From Puccinia triticina (lineage: Eukaryota; Basidiomycota; Pucciniomycetes; Pucciniales; Pucciniaceae), in contig NC_070562.1 of assembly GCF_026914185.1 (NCBI RefSeq), positions 744,001 to 808,000 on the forward strand: a DNA stretch of 64,000 bases, given 5' to 3'. This document shows positions 49,201 to 57,400 of the stretch, one piece after another (the stretch's first letter is position 1; every line of letters begins with the position of its first letter). Under the pieces are notes generated by a model. The model searched no databases, was not told the origin of the DNA, and worked only from the letters and a program-made list of their open reading frames with translations. The position numbers and the translations under genes are program-made.

Positions 49201-49738
49201 CGGCCCTTCGCCGCCCCTGCCCCCCTCGCCCCTCGCCCGGCCCGGCACCCATGTCAAAGAAAACCAGCTGCCCAAACGGGTTTTGTCTGCCTGTACAGTG
49301 AAGCTTTACAGGCCTGTGGCTGAAATGCAGAAATCATTTCAGCCACAAAATTTGGCAAACTTTTCCGGCATTGCTGTATGCGCGCACCCAAACAGCCAGA
49401 ACTCAATACTCAAATGATCTCTTATCCTCCAACCCCCAACCATCCGGCCATCCAGTAGCCCCGGCCGACCTGGACTACGCTGACCAGGGAAGATTTAGCT
49501 GCCACACCGTTACGGTGGGCATGGGCAACCACCCAACAACAGGCAGATGGTGTTGTAACAAGAGTATAGAGAGTCCCGTATGTTTTCAATCTGCTGCTGT
49601 TTTCTAAACCAGGCCTGAATTTGAAACGCTTTAAAACTGGCAACCTTCCTTTTCACATATTAGACAATTAATCTCACACTCAACAAGCACTGGCTTAAAC
49701 TCAACTGCTATTGGGGAATCCTTGCTTCTGACTCCTAG
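36987..49738 (+). CDS. Small secreted protein paralogue 2, exon 1 separated from exons 2-3 by 12.3 kb of nested transposons
   Basis: Exon 1 (36987-37164) encodes the signal peptide MQPLTLLSMCALLLIQIEA and ends in a phase-1 GTAAGC donor at the same place as in paralogue 1. Matching exons appear only at 49459-49577 (FSCHTV... then RWCCNKSIESP, followed by a GTATGT donor as in paralogue 1) and 49664-49738 (TINLTLNKHWLKLNCYWG... then stop). Phases are compatible and give 123 residues. The acceptor of exon 2 (CAGTAG) is my choice among options. The second mature cysteine of paralogue 1 (GFC) is Tyr here (KFY). Whether transcripts still join across 12.3 kb is unknown, so this may be a dead gene. 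Confidence 0.55.
37172..37288 (-). repeat. tRNA-derived repeat (SINE-like), copy 1
   Basis: On the minus strand the segment contains a polymerase III box A (TGGCTTAGTGGTAAAGC) and box B (GGGTTTGAGTCC) at tRNA spacing. The acceptor, D and T stems of a tRNA can be drawn, but the anticodon stem has two mismatches, so it is not a working tRNA. A second copy with the same flanks lies at 37383-37406 plus 37876-37972. It lies at the start of the expanded intron of the secreted-protein gene. Confidence 0.65.
37383..37972 (-). repeat. tRNA-derived repeat (SINE-like), copy 2, split by an inserted element
   Basis: The sequence TGTCAGAAAAGAAATGGCTC at 37382-37401 and the tRNA-like part at 37876-37972 together match copy 1. 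The foldback element at 37407-37875 sits between them, flanked by CTCCACA on both sides. Box A (TGGCTTAGTGGTAAAAC) and box B (GGGTTCAAGTCC) are still visible on the minus strand. Confidence 0.65.
37407..37875. mobile_element. CAAC/GTTG foldback element tiled with TTTACTTTAC motifs, inserted in a SINE-like repeat
   Basis: The right end reads GTAAAGGCCCACCGTTG. The left end reads TAACAATGGGCCTTTAC, so it is slightly altered. Perfect 7-bp flanks CTCCACA lie at 37400-37406 and 37876-37882. Read on the minus strand the terminal CAACGGTGGGCC is identical to that of the element at 49803-50278, while the interior motif (TTTACTTTAC) is that of 32202-32655. Confidence 0.84.
37973..39583. other. Repeat-rich DNA without a recognisable gene
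   Basis: Low-complexity stretches (A-rich about 38030-38170, T-rich about 38710-38810) and a 23-bp imperfect palindrome near 38940-38962 (CTAAGTTC...GAACTTAG). Nothing coding is supported. Confidence 0.4.
39584..40426. mobile_element. 843-bp non-autonomous hAT-like element with GTACCCG arms
   Basis: The ends are TAGAGATGGCAATCGGTACC and GGTACCCGTTTGCATCTCTA. Perfect 8-bp flanks GCTGGGTT lie at 39576-39583 and 40427-40434. The Ac-like terminal TAGAGATG and the 8-bp duplication indicate hAT. Both arms are packed with the palindromic motif CGGGTACCCG, and a block ACCCGTACCCGTACTTGGCA is also present as a direct repeat at about 39656 and 40323. The centre is a hairpin minisatellite (39750-40190). 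No transposase is encoded. Confidence 0.88.
39750..40190. repeat. Hairpin minisatellite inside the hAT-like element
   Basis: About ten tandem units of 40-50 bp, each itself a perfect or near-perfect hairpin of the type CTCGCCGAGAGG...CCTCTCGGCGAG, joined by GTGTGTATAC-like spacers. Several units are shortened (CTGCTCTCCGACCTCTCGG). The array is open in most frames on both strands, which creates long spurious reading frames. Confidence 0.85.
40593..41697. mobile_element. 1.1-kb foldback element with 370-410-bp inverted arms and a unique centre
   Basis: The left arm is 40593-40960 and the right arm about 41285-41697. They are near-identical inverted copies starting ACGGAAGCCCTAGAGGG. Flanks AGGAATG lie at 40585-40591 and 41698-41704. 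Each arm carries an outer AT-rich part and an inner series of small hairpins (GATGACCGG...CCGGTCATC). The right arm has one extra hairpin unit. The 324-bp centre (40961-41284) is not repeated and may be captured host DNA. Confidence 0.85.
41871..42795 (+). repeat. 5' LTR of gypsy-type retrotransposon
   Basis: 925 bp, begins TGTGGTAAGCC and ends TAGTTCCACA. I count about three substitutions against the 3' LTR, so insertion was recent. It is preceded by the GCGG target duplication (41867-41870). The bases just after it (TGGTGTCCCAACAGTGG, from 42798) are the probable primer-binding site, beginning with TGG as expected for a tRNA CCA end. Confidence 0.93.
43093..46665 (+). CDS. Gag-protease fused in frame to RT N-terminus and integrase C-terminus (deleted pol)
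   Basis: One open frame of 1190 residues. The N-terminus has a twofold repeat (FNQPNPTHFG). A Gag-like helical region spans about residues 190-400. A zinc knuckle CNYCHQMGHSFSRC (CX2CX4HX4C) lies near residue 437. A retropepsin-like site ALLDNGSQVNLLP lies near residue 718, with DNG in place of the usual DTG/DSG. The RT part starts at about residue 880 (YSSPVFCVKKHDGKLRVVHD) and stops at RLPQGATN, near base 46113. The frame then jumps to the integrase end (KRTTGYSPYELLFGQP, then the C-terminal domain). The RT catalytic YXDD, RNase H, and the integrase HHCC and DDE core are missing. No stop codon interrupts the fusion. Confidence 0.9.
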   Translation: MPRPARSSSHTGLIIKTLEEMVIPPFRPKTQQPGPDLESNTGGVFNQPNPTHFGGNNLPTNFGANNMEPRRQPNLGPTQQPEAHTGGFFNQPNPTHFGRNNIPANPGPMRNGSPSTTGSPALDPLPEPFMPRHSESAPINQPSYSRSAIPTTSHYLEGEPAMPRYSGGNHKAIKIKPLDKDLCFDGSNMPIEKFIRRYEAAGRTDGATHLDLVTQISPFIKGMDLKDEVEEMTGYEDQDWELLKKELLNRFGSSLPLVRYTRHDLKDLVHSAIKGGGISTTEHFKIFRTKFAAITNYLVRMGYSSSIEEFRDNLLEALSEEIEQAVTKELVRNNMMLTSKDGGDILPETEVLLSYIHKEVHQKSVMSRRKVWKGIDYVNPTTNNASPKYKTQEKEVEELTKTLSSWHTQKPSPFFMKSHVPYKPAQQDKDWTTVKCNYCHQMGHSFSRCNLANLDELNGKFKKEGNNVRLPDGNIVPWERNRAYKFAVDQYHQEQKQPGILNLPAGTLKTGSSTEPQASLGQLEEIDPTEDLSTYDCDIGKRTRSGMEYPEEVVTNKKVRKEKEDHMDMDQPLEYAKKDPIPLPTLPTSQGKSPAKKVQIQTPEDSQTPKEKPTRKTYVEKPLAKEYPEAEERVVSRMLTDGRLELSYAELLAISPGAVDVLKKKISPRRIPLEPPSKTTNSGDVEEDQDQEEELEPESPHYACPLGYVDATINGKNFQALLDNGSQVNLLPRNLAARMGLIVTQRNMNLKGIGGHKSEILGIAEGVTIKLGNMSMNTHFYVSAADIQPILGTPWLKDVSATIRFNREGSESLSIMKAGKTYLVPIAHPEHQKWEKDFPTHSATTQSNYLGLDFCAKGRDLPKHTYGQPYRIPVIQHNPWQHKPIPIPAAIKDQFVELVRERVKTGLYEQSCSSYSSPVFCVKKHDGKLRVVHDLQRLNKVTIKDSGIPPNPEELIESFTGRACYGLGDIMGGYDERELAMESRPLTTFENPLGIFQLTRLPQGATNYLMDTLAKLCATDGKKWRHYLPLVLFADRISTKRTTGYSPYELLFGQPAILPVDLELETYLGTNWEDIKTTEELLLARVHQLERREEVLQEAYKKLKESRSQSLENQYQKKNLRKPLGIGQLVLVYNKSLDSQHGNLFENKWNRPYRITKQEEGGSYNLEELDGTILKRRFASSLVKPFFSRV
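46666..48182 (+). other. 3' untranslated region of the gypsy element with a GC-rich repeat patch
   Basis: After a poly(A) run at about 46686-46709 the sequence turns GC-rich from about 47035 to 47600. There, imperfect repeats occur: GCGATGACATAGGAGCG and GCGATAACATGGGAGCG 74 bp apart, CGCGAACGCCGC at two sites 65 bp apart, and TAGGCAGTGGAA blocks. The composition differs from the rest of the element, which suggests an older insertion inside it. No protein is recognised. Confidence 0.5.
48183..49107 (+). repeat. 3' LTR of gypsy-type retrotransposon
   Basis: 925 bp, the same length as the 5' LTR and nearly identical to it. Differences seen include CCACAGAG/CCATAGAG, CCAGGTCA/CCAGATCA and GGCATCCC/GGCAGCCC (5' copy/3' copy). 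Confidence 0.93.
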
Positions 49739-49802
49739 AGACAATAAGATCAATCAAATCACGACCATCTCATTCTCAACATTGTTCCCCAGTGTCAAAC
49801 AC

Positions 49803-50278
49803 CAACGGTGGGCCGCTACGCTACACTACGCTACAGGGCCACTTAGCGTTAGCGTAGCGGCAAAAAGCGCCCGCCCATTTTGAGTAGCGTTAGCGCGCTG
49901 TTAGCGCCGCTATGCTGCGCTACGTTTCAGCGGCGCTAACAGCGCGCCAATTGTTTGTTAGTGTTAGCGCGCCGCTACAGTCACTACGCTACGCTACGCT
50001 GCGCTACAGCGCTTTTAGCGGAAAAAAGGCCTTTTTTTCAGCTAAAAGCACTGTGGCGCACCGTAGCGCGCGCTCTTTTGCGCCCTGCGTGTGTAGCGTT
50101 AGCGCAATTGTGCGCATCTGCGCTAACGCTACGCTAACAGCTAAATTAGCTGCGCACCCTTTGCGTGTAGCGTTAGCGCAGAAAGGCGCAATTCCGCTAA
50201 CGCTACGCTAAAATTTAGCGGAATTCCGCTACGCTACGCCACGCTAACGCTACGGTTAGCGTAGCTGGCCCACCGTTG
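49803..50278. mobile_element. CAAC-ended foldback element tiled with GCTACGCTAACG motifs
   Basis: The ends are CAACGGTGGGCCGCTACGC and GCTGGCCCACCGTTG. Perfect 7-bp flanks CAAACAC lie at 49796-49802 and 50279-50285. Nearly the whole interior is made of GCTACGCTA, GCGCTAACG and their reverse complements TAGCGTAGC and CGTTAGCGC. Either half can pair with the other. No coding capacity. Confidence 0.88.
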
Positions 50279-50326
50279 CAAACACCCATGCACAAGCAAT
50301 GCCAGACTCAGGATGGTTGGTACATA

Positions 50327-50702
50327 CACCACGGGTGCAACAAAATATTTTGAAAACCAGTATGATTGGTTTTCAAAATATTTTTTTCAATTGAGTCCGG
50401 ATGTCCTGAAGAACAAGTTGGACTAACCATTTTCAGATATTTTTAAAATATTTCTGGAACCACCTGAGGTGGTTTTGAAAATATTTTGGAAACCAATTTG
50501 GTTTGAAAAATATCTCCAGAACCATTTGAAATGGTTTTGGAAGCCGTTTGGATGCTCCTTCTCTCACAGCACGGTTTTTGGGACCTTTTTGGCAACGGAA
50601 TGTGTCCACAGACCAGATTCAGACCAATTTGGTTCTGACAACCACTAACCAATCAATTTGGTTTTCACAACCATCCCAAAAACTTTTGGTGCACCCGTGG
50701 TG
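50327..50702. mobile_element. 376-bp Stowaway-like MITE with CACCACGGGTGCA ends and TA target site
   Basis: The ends CACCACGGGTGCAACAAAA and TTTTGGTGCACCCGTGGTG are inverted with one mismatch and flanked by TA on both sides (Tc1/mariner-type duplication). The interior is a series of AAAATATTTTGAAAACCA-type motifs in both orientations. Confidence 0.82.
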
Positions 50703-51212
50703 TAATGGCTGAACAGCAAATCAGAAGGATTATTCGGAATTAGAAACATGCCAAAAGAATAAAGCACTCCCGTGCGCGTGATTTGAAGTGCTCTTCTTGA
50801 TGTTTTGTAAATATTGTAAAAAATGTGAATTTCTGCAGCCATCACCCTACTCAAAACAGCTCCGTCAGTACCAATGCTAAACGGCCAGCCTCTTAGCTGG
50901 TAGACTTAGACTGTGCAAGTTATCTTGAGGACTGGGCAAGCAACCTGCACAAATTCTTTTTGGACTTGAGTGTATTCACCCTGAAATCAAACAAGCTGAA
51001 TATTGATCCCATCCTTTAAGCAATAGATCTCCTCTGAGTAGTGCCGAAGGCCTATATATTCTTTTTACATCTGGAGGGAATACAACTACAACATTCCCTG
51101 GCCCAATCTTGACTATCTGGGGTGTCACTAGGAAAGAGAGGGCAATGATGTGCTTGAAGCTGTCCTGGACAGATTTGGGGACATAAACCTTTGCGGAACG
51201 AACGACGCGCGC
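50703..51212. other. Intergenic region, no gene seen
   Basis: It lies between the MITE and the SEC13 3' end. No coding signal or repeat was recognised. Confidence 0.45.
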
Positions 51213-52660
51213 CTACTGTTGCATTTCCGATACACATTCCTGATATATAACGTAATTATTCAAAGGTTCAGTACGAAATGGATCCAGTGAAGATACAAAA
51301 CTGTAGCAATGAAACTTACCCAGCGACCTTTCAAATTTTCCTTCCATAAAGTTACTTTGCCGTCGCCTGCCGTTACTGCTAGTACGTTCCCTCCGATACT
51401 CCAACTGACCCTCCAGACTGGGCCGTTGAACTTGCCACCATTGCCGCTGGGATCAAGAGTGTGTTGCTTCCAAGCTCCTTTTGTCCCATCTTGCGTCCAG
51501 ACGTTGACAACTCGATCCTGACCTGCGGAAGCCAGATACGTCCGCGCGAGCCCGATGCTGGGAGAGTAAGCCACGTCTCTAACCCAGTCTGTATGCCCTC
51601 CCTCGAGTGTTTCGGAGAGCTCCCAGATCTGCGTGGAGGGATTAAGCGTCCAGATTTTGACAAGCCCATCGCACCCTCCAGTAGCAAACTTTTGAGGCTC
51701 TGGGGCAGCTTGCTGCGCTCCACTTGGCGAGCTCAGTGAGGTTGGAAGGTACGGCGGGGCCCATGAAACCGCGTTGCAACCGATAGAATGCGCGACAAAT
51801 AGAGGTGCATCCCAAGTTCCGTCATCTAAACAAAAGGTACCATAAGATACTTGACATGCCGTTTAAGGGTTTTTGTTGCGCTTACCTTTGAAGGTAAGAA
51901 CTGAAACCTTTCCGTCGGAACTGGCACAGGCTAGGATCGGGCCATATTCATGGGGAGCCCAAGAGATCGAGTTCACTGAACGGTAGCAATACAGAAGACC
52001 AATATTACGAAGTTGAGTAATTGAACCTTTCTCATCAAGAGGATGTATCGACGTACCTGAGGCAGAGTGTAGGGTGTGTTCTTTGATCTTTTCCCAACCG
52101 GTTTGGCGCTGATTCACCGAGCCAGTTCCTGAAGTTTCTCTCCAGACGAAGATCTTACCATCATACGAACATGATGCCAAGATCGAGCCAACTGTTAGAG
52201 AGCGAAAATGAGGGGGCGAAGGTTTGGAGATTTTGTTTAATCTTGCTTGTCTACAGCTCGAGATGTGGAAGAGCGACTTACACTTCGGGTGGGCCCAACT
52301 GACTTGCCAAACGGGACCGTCATGGCTGTGATGTGACCGAAGCGAGACGGGTGGCGTGAGTATGGAACCAATCAAAAAAGTGGCGAGCGAGTACCTACCC
52401 TCGGAGTGTGTCGACGAGCTGATACTTTGGCTCGACTGCCGATGGGTCGACAACATCAAATACCTTGACGGTCCGATCAGATGAACATGTCGCGAGTCTT
52501 TTGCCGTAGAAGTCCATCTGGGCATCGTGCTACCGAGCGAAGAATGGTTTCAGAGTGAGAATGGGGCCAGAGTTGACAGAACAAATAGACCTACGATCAT
52601 ATCTTCATGGTGAGTTTGTACTTGAAGTGGAGCCGGGTTGGATTGAGCTAGTGGTGCACC
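51213..52660 (-). CDS. SEC13: SEC13, COPII coat and nuclear pore WD40 protein
   Basis: Seven exons are resolved on the minus strand: 52595-52660, 52399-52529, 52282-52325, 52057-52191, 51886-51975, 51320-51825 and 51213-51239, together 332 residues with agreeing phases. Family hallmarks: [72 protein letters not shown] and [14 protein letters not shown]. Six blades of the open beta-propeller can be followed. Sec13 pairs with Sec31 in COPII vesicles and with Nup145C-type partners in the nuclear pore. The initiating exon is not certain. A short exon such as 5 codons ending at a GTCGTG donor near 52811-52825, or a lone ATG before GTCAGT near 52741, would fit phase 0. Confidence 0.93.
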
Positions 52661-54492
52661 CTGCGATTTTTGTTCAAGTAAAACGAGTTAGCAAAGACGC
52701 CGACTATCGGGTACTCAAGAGAACGATTAATCGACTGACCATGATGATACGATTTCCAGATTTTTTTGAAGGTTCGAGATGATGTTGAATGTGTGCAGAG
52801 GATCAACACCCAGCACACGACCGGGCTTGATGTCATGCCATCCCCCGGGGGGGACAGCTGGCACATCGGGGGAGGGCATGGAATTGGTCAGTGCACACTA
52901 TCAAGCTCGACCCAATTCTTGTCGAGTACGTATGCTTCTCTTTGATCTCCAAACAAAACCAACAGTTTCAAACGGCTGATTGAACACCTCACGAATCACA
53001 GGTGTCACCGAGGCTTTCGACGCACATACCAGTCCACTCAAAATAACCAGCTGGCACGCACTAAAATACGAAAAATCAACTGAAGAGGGGACAAAACAAG
53101 CATCCAAGTGCAGATAGTCGGTGATGTAATGGCAAGCGAGAAGGATCTCTATTACCAACTGAAGTACTCGGCCTGGATTCTGCGCGGCCAACGGGAACGG
53201 TCTGTCCAGGTTGCTTTCGGACCAGCTCTGTGGGCTCTGCAAAGTGCTGGGAAGGGCAAGGTCACCAAGCCGTTGATGGCAGGGCAGGGACGGCCGGGGG
53301 ACAAGAAGTCAAGTTATGCGGGGGACGCCAGACCGCCGCCCTGAGGGAAGGGGTTCGGTGATTCGGCGCCGTTGATATTCCCAGGCAAGACCCTGAAGTT
53401 GCGCATGAAGAACGTTTTTCGTCGCCGGTCGTGGCGGGCTCGTAATTCTCGACGGCAACGGGGAGGGAGAGTAGATTGGCGGGGCGCATCTGGGTTCGGC
53501 GAGCGAGGATACCGCATGTCCGGCCACCTTCCTGTCTGCCAGCCGGCCGTGACGAACCAAGATGGCCGGCAAGATCTCCGGCTCCATTCTCCTATCACGA
53601 GAACTCCTCCGTCCCGATCATTATAATTTATCTAACCGTTGAGAAAACACATTCTCAAACTCACTCGTCGTAAGCAAACAGAATCCTTCGAACCCGGCTG
53701 TTCATCGCCACCCTTCTTCTCAGCAAGTTATGTAATCAGATTGACTCTGTAGGCAAGTCGTTTTTATCATATTTATCGAATATAATCGCATCCCACTGCC
53801 CCCCCCCCCCCCCTTTTTTTTTTTTCCTCCCTGCCCTGATATTCTCTTTAAACTTTTCTCCATTGTTTTAATCTTTCTGTGACCGTAGACATTTTTAGGT
53901 AGCTATATGCGTACACATACATGTGAGTATGTCCCCAAAGAATTGCCAGTTGAAACAGCCAGATAAACATGCAATGTGGATCCTTTTTTCATGTCACCAA
54001 CGCGTCAGAGTCCCGCGATAAACCAGATTTTCTTTTCTGGAGTAACACAAATAGTGGAGGCTACGGCGGTCTGACCACTCCCCTGCAGCACATCACGATC
54101 TGACCATTGGGTTGCGCTTTCTGTGGTGCAATAGATACGTCCATGATGAAACACTCATCAATCATCTCTGTGCTCCACCCAGTCGTTTTGGCTCGCCTCC
54201 CAATAGCATTGGCCGAGCAAATGGGTGAGAAGGACAGACGCTAAATGATCAGATGATTCCAATTTCATACCCGGGCGCTCAGGACATCAGCAACAACACT
54301 CGTAATTATCATCCTCCCAAGATGCCATTTCATCGTTTTCAGAGTCGAATGAGGATGTGTCCTGGACCTCCCTGTGAAAACATGCCCGTCTCTCTTCCAG
54401 TAAGACATGGATCGCGCTTCGTTCTTCGTTATCCCCTAGAGCACATTTATACATTTTTTTTTTTTAAAAAAGCATCCATTTCCGGTTGTAAG
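52661..54492. other. Intergenic region with unassigned GC-rich frames
   Basis: The first exon and promoter of SEC13 must lie at its left. From 53100 to 53640 several overlapping frames are open on both strands in GC-rich DNA, but none has a recognisable domain and I could not build a convincing spliced gene. A run of 15 C followed by 12 T lies at 53799-53825. Confidence 0.4.
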
Positions 54493-57400
54493 TCAGTTAT
54501 TGATCTGATGCACATGTCTTCGACGTGCTCTACCTGAGAGGCAAAAGTAAAAATAAAAAGGAATAAACTGACAGTTGCCATCACCCATGATCGTGCAGCA
54601 CTTCAAGTTAGGTAGCCATGGGATGTATTTATCATGTCCCCCGGCAGGCTGATCAGGAGGGTAATTGCTCCAACTTGAGAGTGCCTGAGCAAATCCAGCA
54701 GGGGTGAGGTGACAGCCCCCCCATCGAAGCTTCATGATAGATGGGGGTAAGCTGGCAAAGAGTGCAGAGTTGGTCAACCGACCTTCGATCGACAAAGACT
54801 TGAGGTTCTTGAGGGCCAAAGAGGTTTTAAAGACAATCTCAAACAGACCGCGGTTCTTGGCTGGATCTTCCGAGAGTTCGTCGTTGTCGGACGAGCGGAT
54901 TATGTGCCAAGACCTGGCTATGGCAACCGTCAAGGACTCTAACCCTGGGCCAGTGCATTCTTTCAAGATCCAACACAAGCCGGGGCGATCGAGCTTTGAG
55001 CTCGGTCTGCTGATCTTGAGTGTTCGCAAGCTTTCTCCGGCGCTCTTGAGGATCAGAGCAAGCTCCTTTTTGTCTAGATCAGGCTCGGTCAAAATGATTG
55101 TGTGCAGGGGGCAATTCGGAAGTGTTATTGACGCATGGATAGGTTTGATCATCTCGACCGGTCTGCCGGAGAGGCTATGGAGCTCGACTGTCTCGAGAAC
55201 ACTCCACTTGGAGAATAATCGAACGACTATTTCGTCGGCCAGGCATTTGACTTCCTCGAAGTCGTGGTGTGTGTGTCCGGCGGCTTCTTCGAGCAAGACA
55301 AAGTCTTTAATGCATGGTCGACTTGCAAGGGCTTCAAGAATTGGGTCTTTACAGCGATTGTAGAATCTGATATTGATGGCGACATTTTCGAGCAAGGGGC
55401 AGCTCCGTATGAGTTCACAGATCAGAGAACCGCCACCCATTCCCATTGAGCATGGCGGGCGCCAGGCCCGATCTTGAAACAGTAACGAACGAACGTGCTG
55501 AGCTAGTGGACTCAGACAAGGCGGGTTGGTTTCAGATGAAGAGCCGATCTTCAAGACGCCCTCCCGAAGCTTCTGGAGGAATAGACACGCCTGCCATTGG
55601 CTTCGTAAAGTGACATTCTCGAAAAGCCTCGGCTGGGCACACCGTCGAAAGCTCCGATTGATCAACGCGAGCGGTACCAGTTTGTTTTGAGGGAGACCTT
55701 GGGGGACAAAAAAAAAAAAAGAAAACGGGTCAATTGCCATGATTTGGTTGGAGGTTGTATAGAAGGCTCACCCTCTGGCCATGAGACTTGAGATGGCTAA
55801 GTTCGGATGTGAGAGCCAGTGATGAGAGAAGAAAAAGCCGAGTCCGAGTGTCATTCGTGATCTCTATCAAAACATGTTATTTTGATGATTAGTTTGTCTG
55901 AAGAAACTTTTGTGTTTTTTCTCCTCTTTTGCCCGTGTGGGTTTTTTGTTTTGACAGCGTTCATAGTAATCTACCTCTACCAAATAGCGTGTGCCACGTG
56001 ACGCGCCGTCCGCAGAGTGCTAAAACACCCGATGAGAAGTTTTGGCCTTCGACGGTATCCTGTGAGATGGTTTTGGTTGAATGGGAAAAATCATTGGCTG
56101 AGTACGGGCTACTCGATGAGTATCGGGACGTACTGCTAGGTTTCGAATGCGGTTTCGATCAGGGTATCCCTGAGCACGTCGTACAAGGGATGGAGTTCTT
56201 TACGCCTGATAATCACAGATCTTCAGAAGCTGTCAGGGAAAAGATAGAAGACTCAATCAGCAAAGAGCTTGCAGCACGAAGGATGTTCGGACCTTTTTCT
56301 CAGGGAGAGGTATCTCGTAAATTAGGCTTTTTTCGATCGAACCCACTCGGAGCAGTCGTAAACAACGACGGGGCAATACGGCCGATTAATGACCTGTCTT
56401 ACCCGCGGAATGACGTTAACGTGAAATCGGTAAACTCGTTTGTGGACAAGTCGAAATTCGGAACAACCTGGGATGATTTCAGCACGGTATCAAGATTCTT
56501 CGCGGAAGAGCCAGGCAAAGTAGAACTTGCCCTATTTGATTGGGAGAAAGCCTACCGGCAAATTCCCACCAGAATGGACCAATGGCGATACCTATTGGTA
56601 AAAGACTTTGAAGGAAATTTTTTACTGGACACACAAATAACTTTTGGCGGGGTGGCCGGCTGCGGGTCTTTTGGTCGACCAGCGGACGCGTGGAAATCAA
56701 TAATGAAAGCGCATTTCGACTTGATTACCGTCTTCCGATGGGTTGATGATAATTTATTTGTCAGGGCCCTGGGCAGCAAGACAGACATGCGTGAAGTGAT
56801 CCGGAAATCAAAGCAGCTCGGAGTTTTGACGAATGAGAAGAAATTCTCACCTTTTTCACCAGAACAGAAATTCATCGGTTTCGTATGGAACGGAATCGAC
56901 AAGACAGTCCGCTTGCCAGACGGTAAGGTGGGAAGAAGACTCGAGCAAATGGCACCTTTCCTGATTGAACGGAACCTTTTCAAGTACGAAGACGTTGAAG
57001 TACTGGCAGGGAGGCTGAATCACGTGGCTTACCTGCTACCGCATTTGAAATGCCATCTGAACTCATTGTATTGCTGGTTGATGTCGTGGCAATACAGAAA
57101 AGCAACAAGGCACCCTCCGAAAGACGTGTTGAAGGACTTGGCCGTCTGGAAAGACACGCTGGAGAATTTTGAATATACACGAATCATCAACTACGGGCCT
57201 CCAGTCGATATAGGTTGGGTAGGTGACGCGTCAACATCTTTTGGCATAGGTATAATGATCGGGAGGCAATGGGCGCAATTCAAACTTCTCGACCAGGGAG
57301 GCAACCCACGGCGCATCTCTTATCTAGAGACGGTGGCAGTGAGACTCGGCTTACTCATGCTCACAAAGCTGCGGTCTCAACGGGGGAAGACCCTAGTGGT

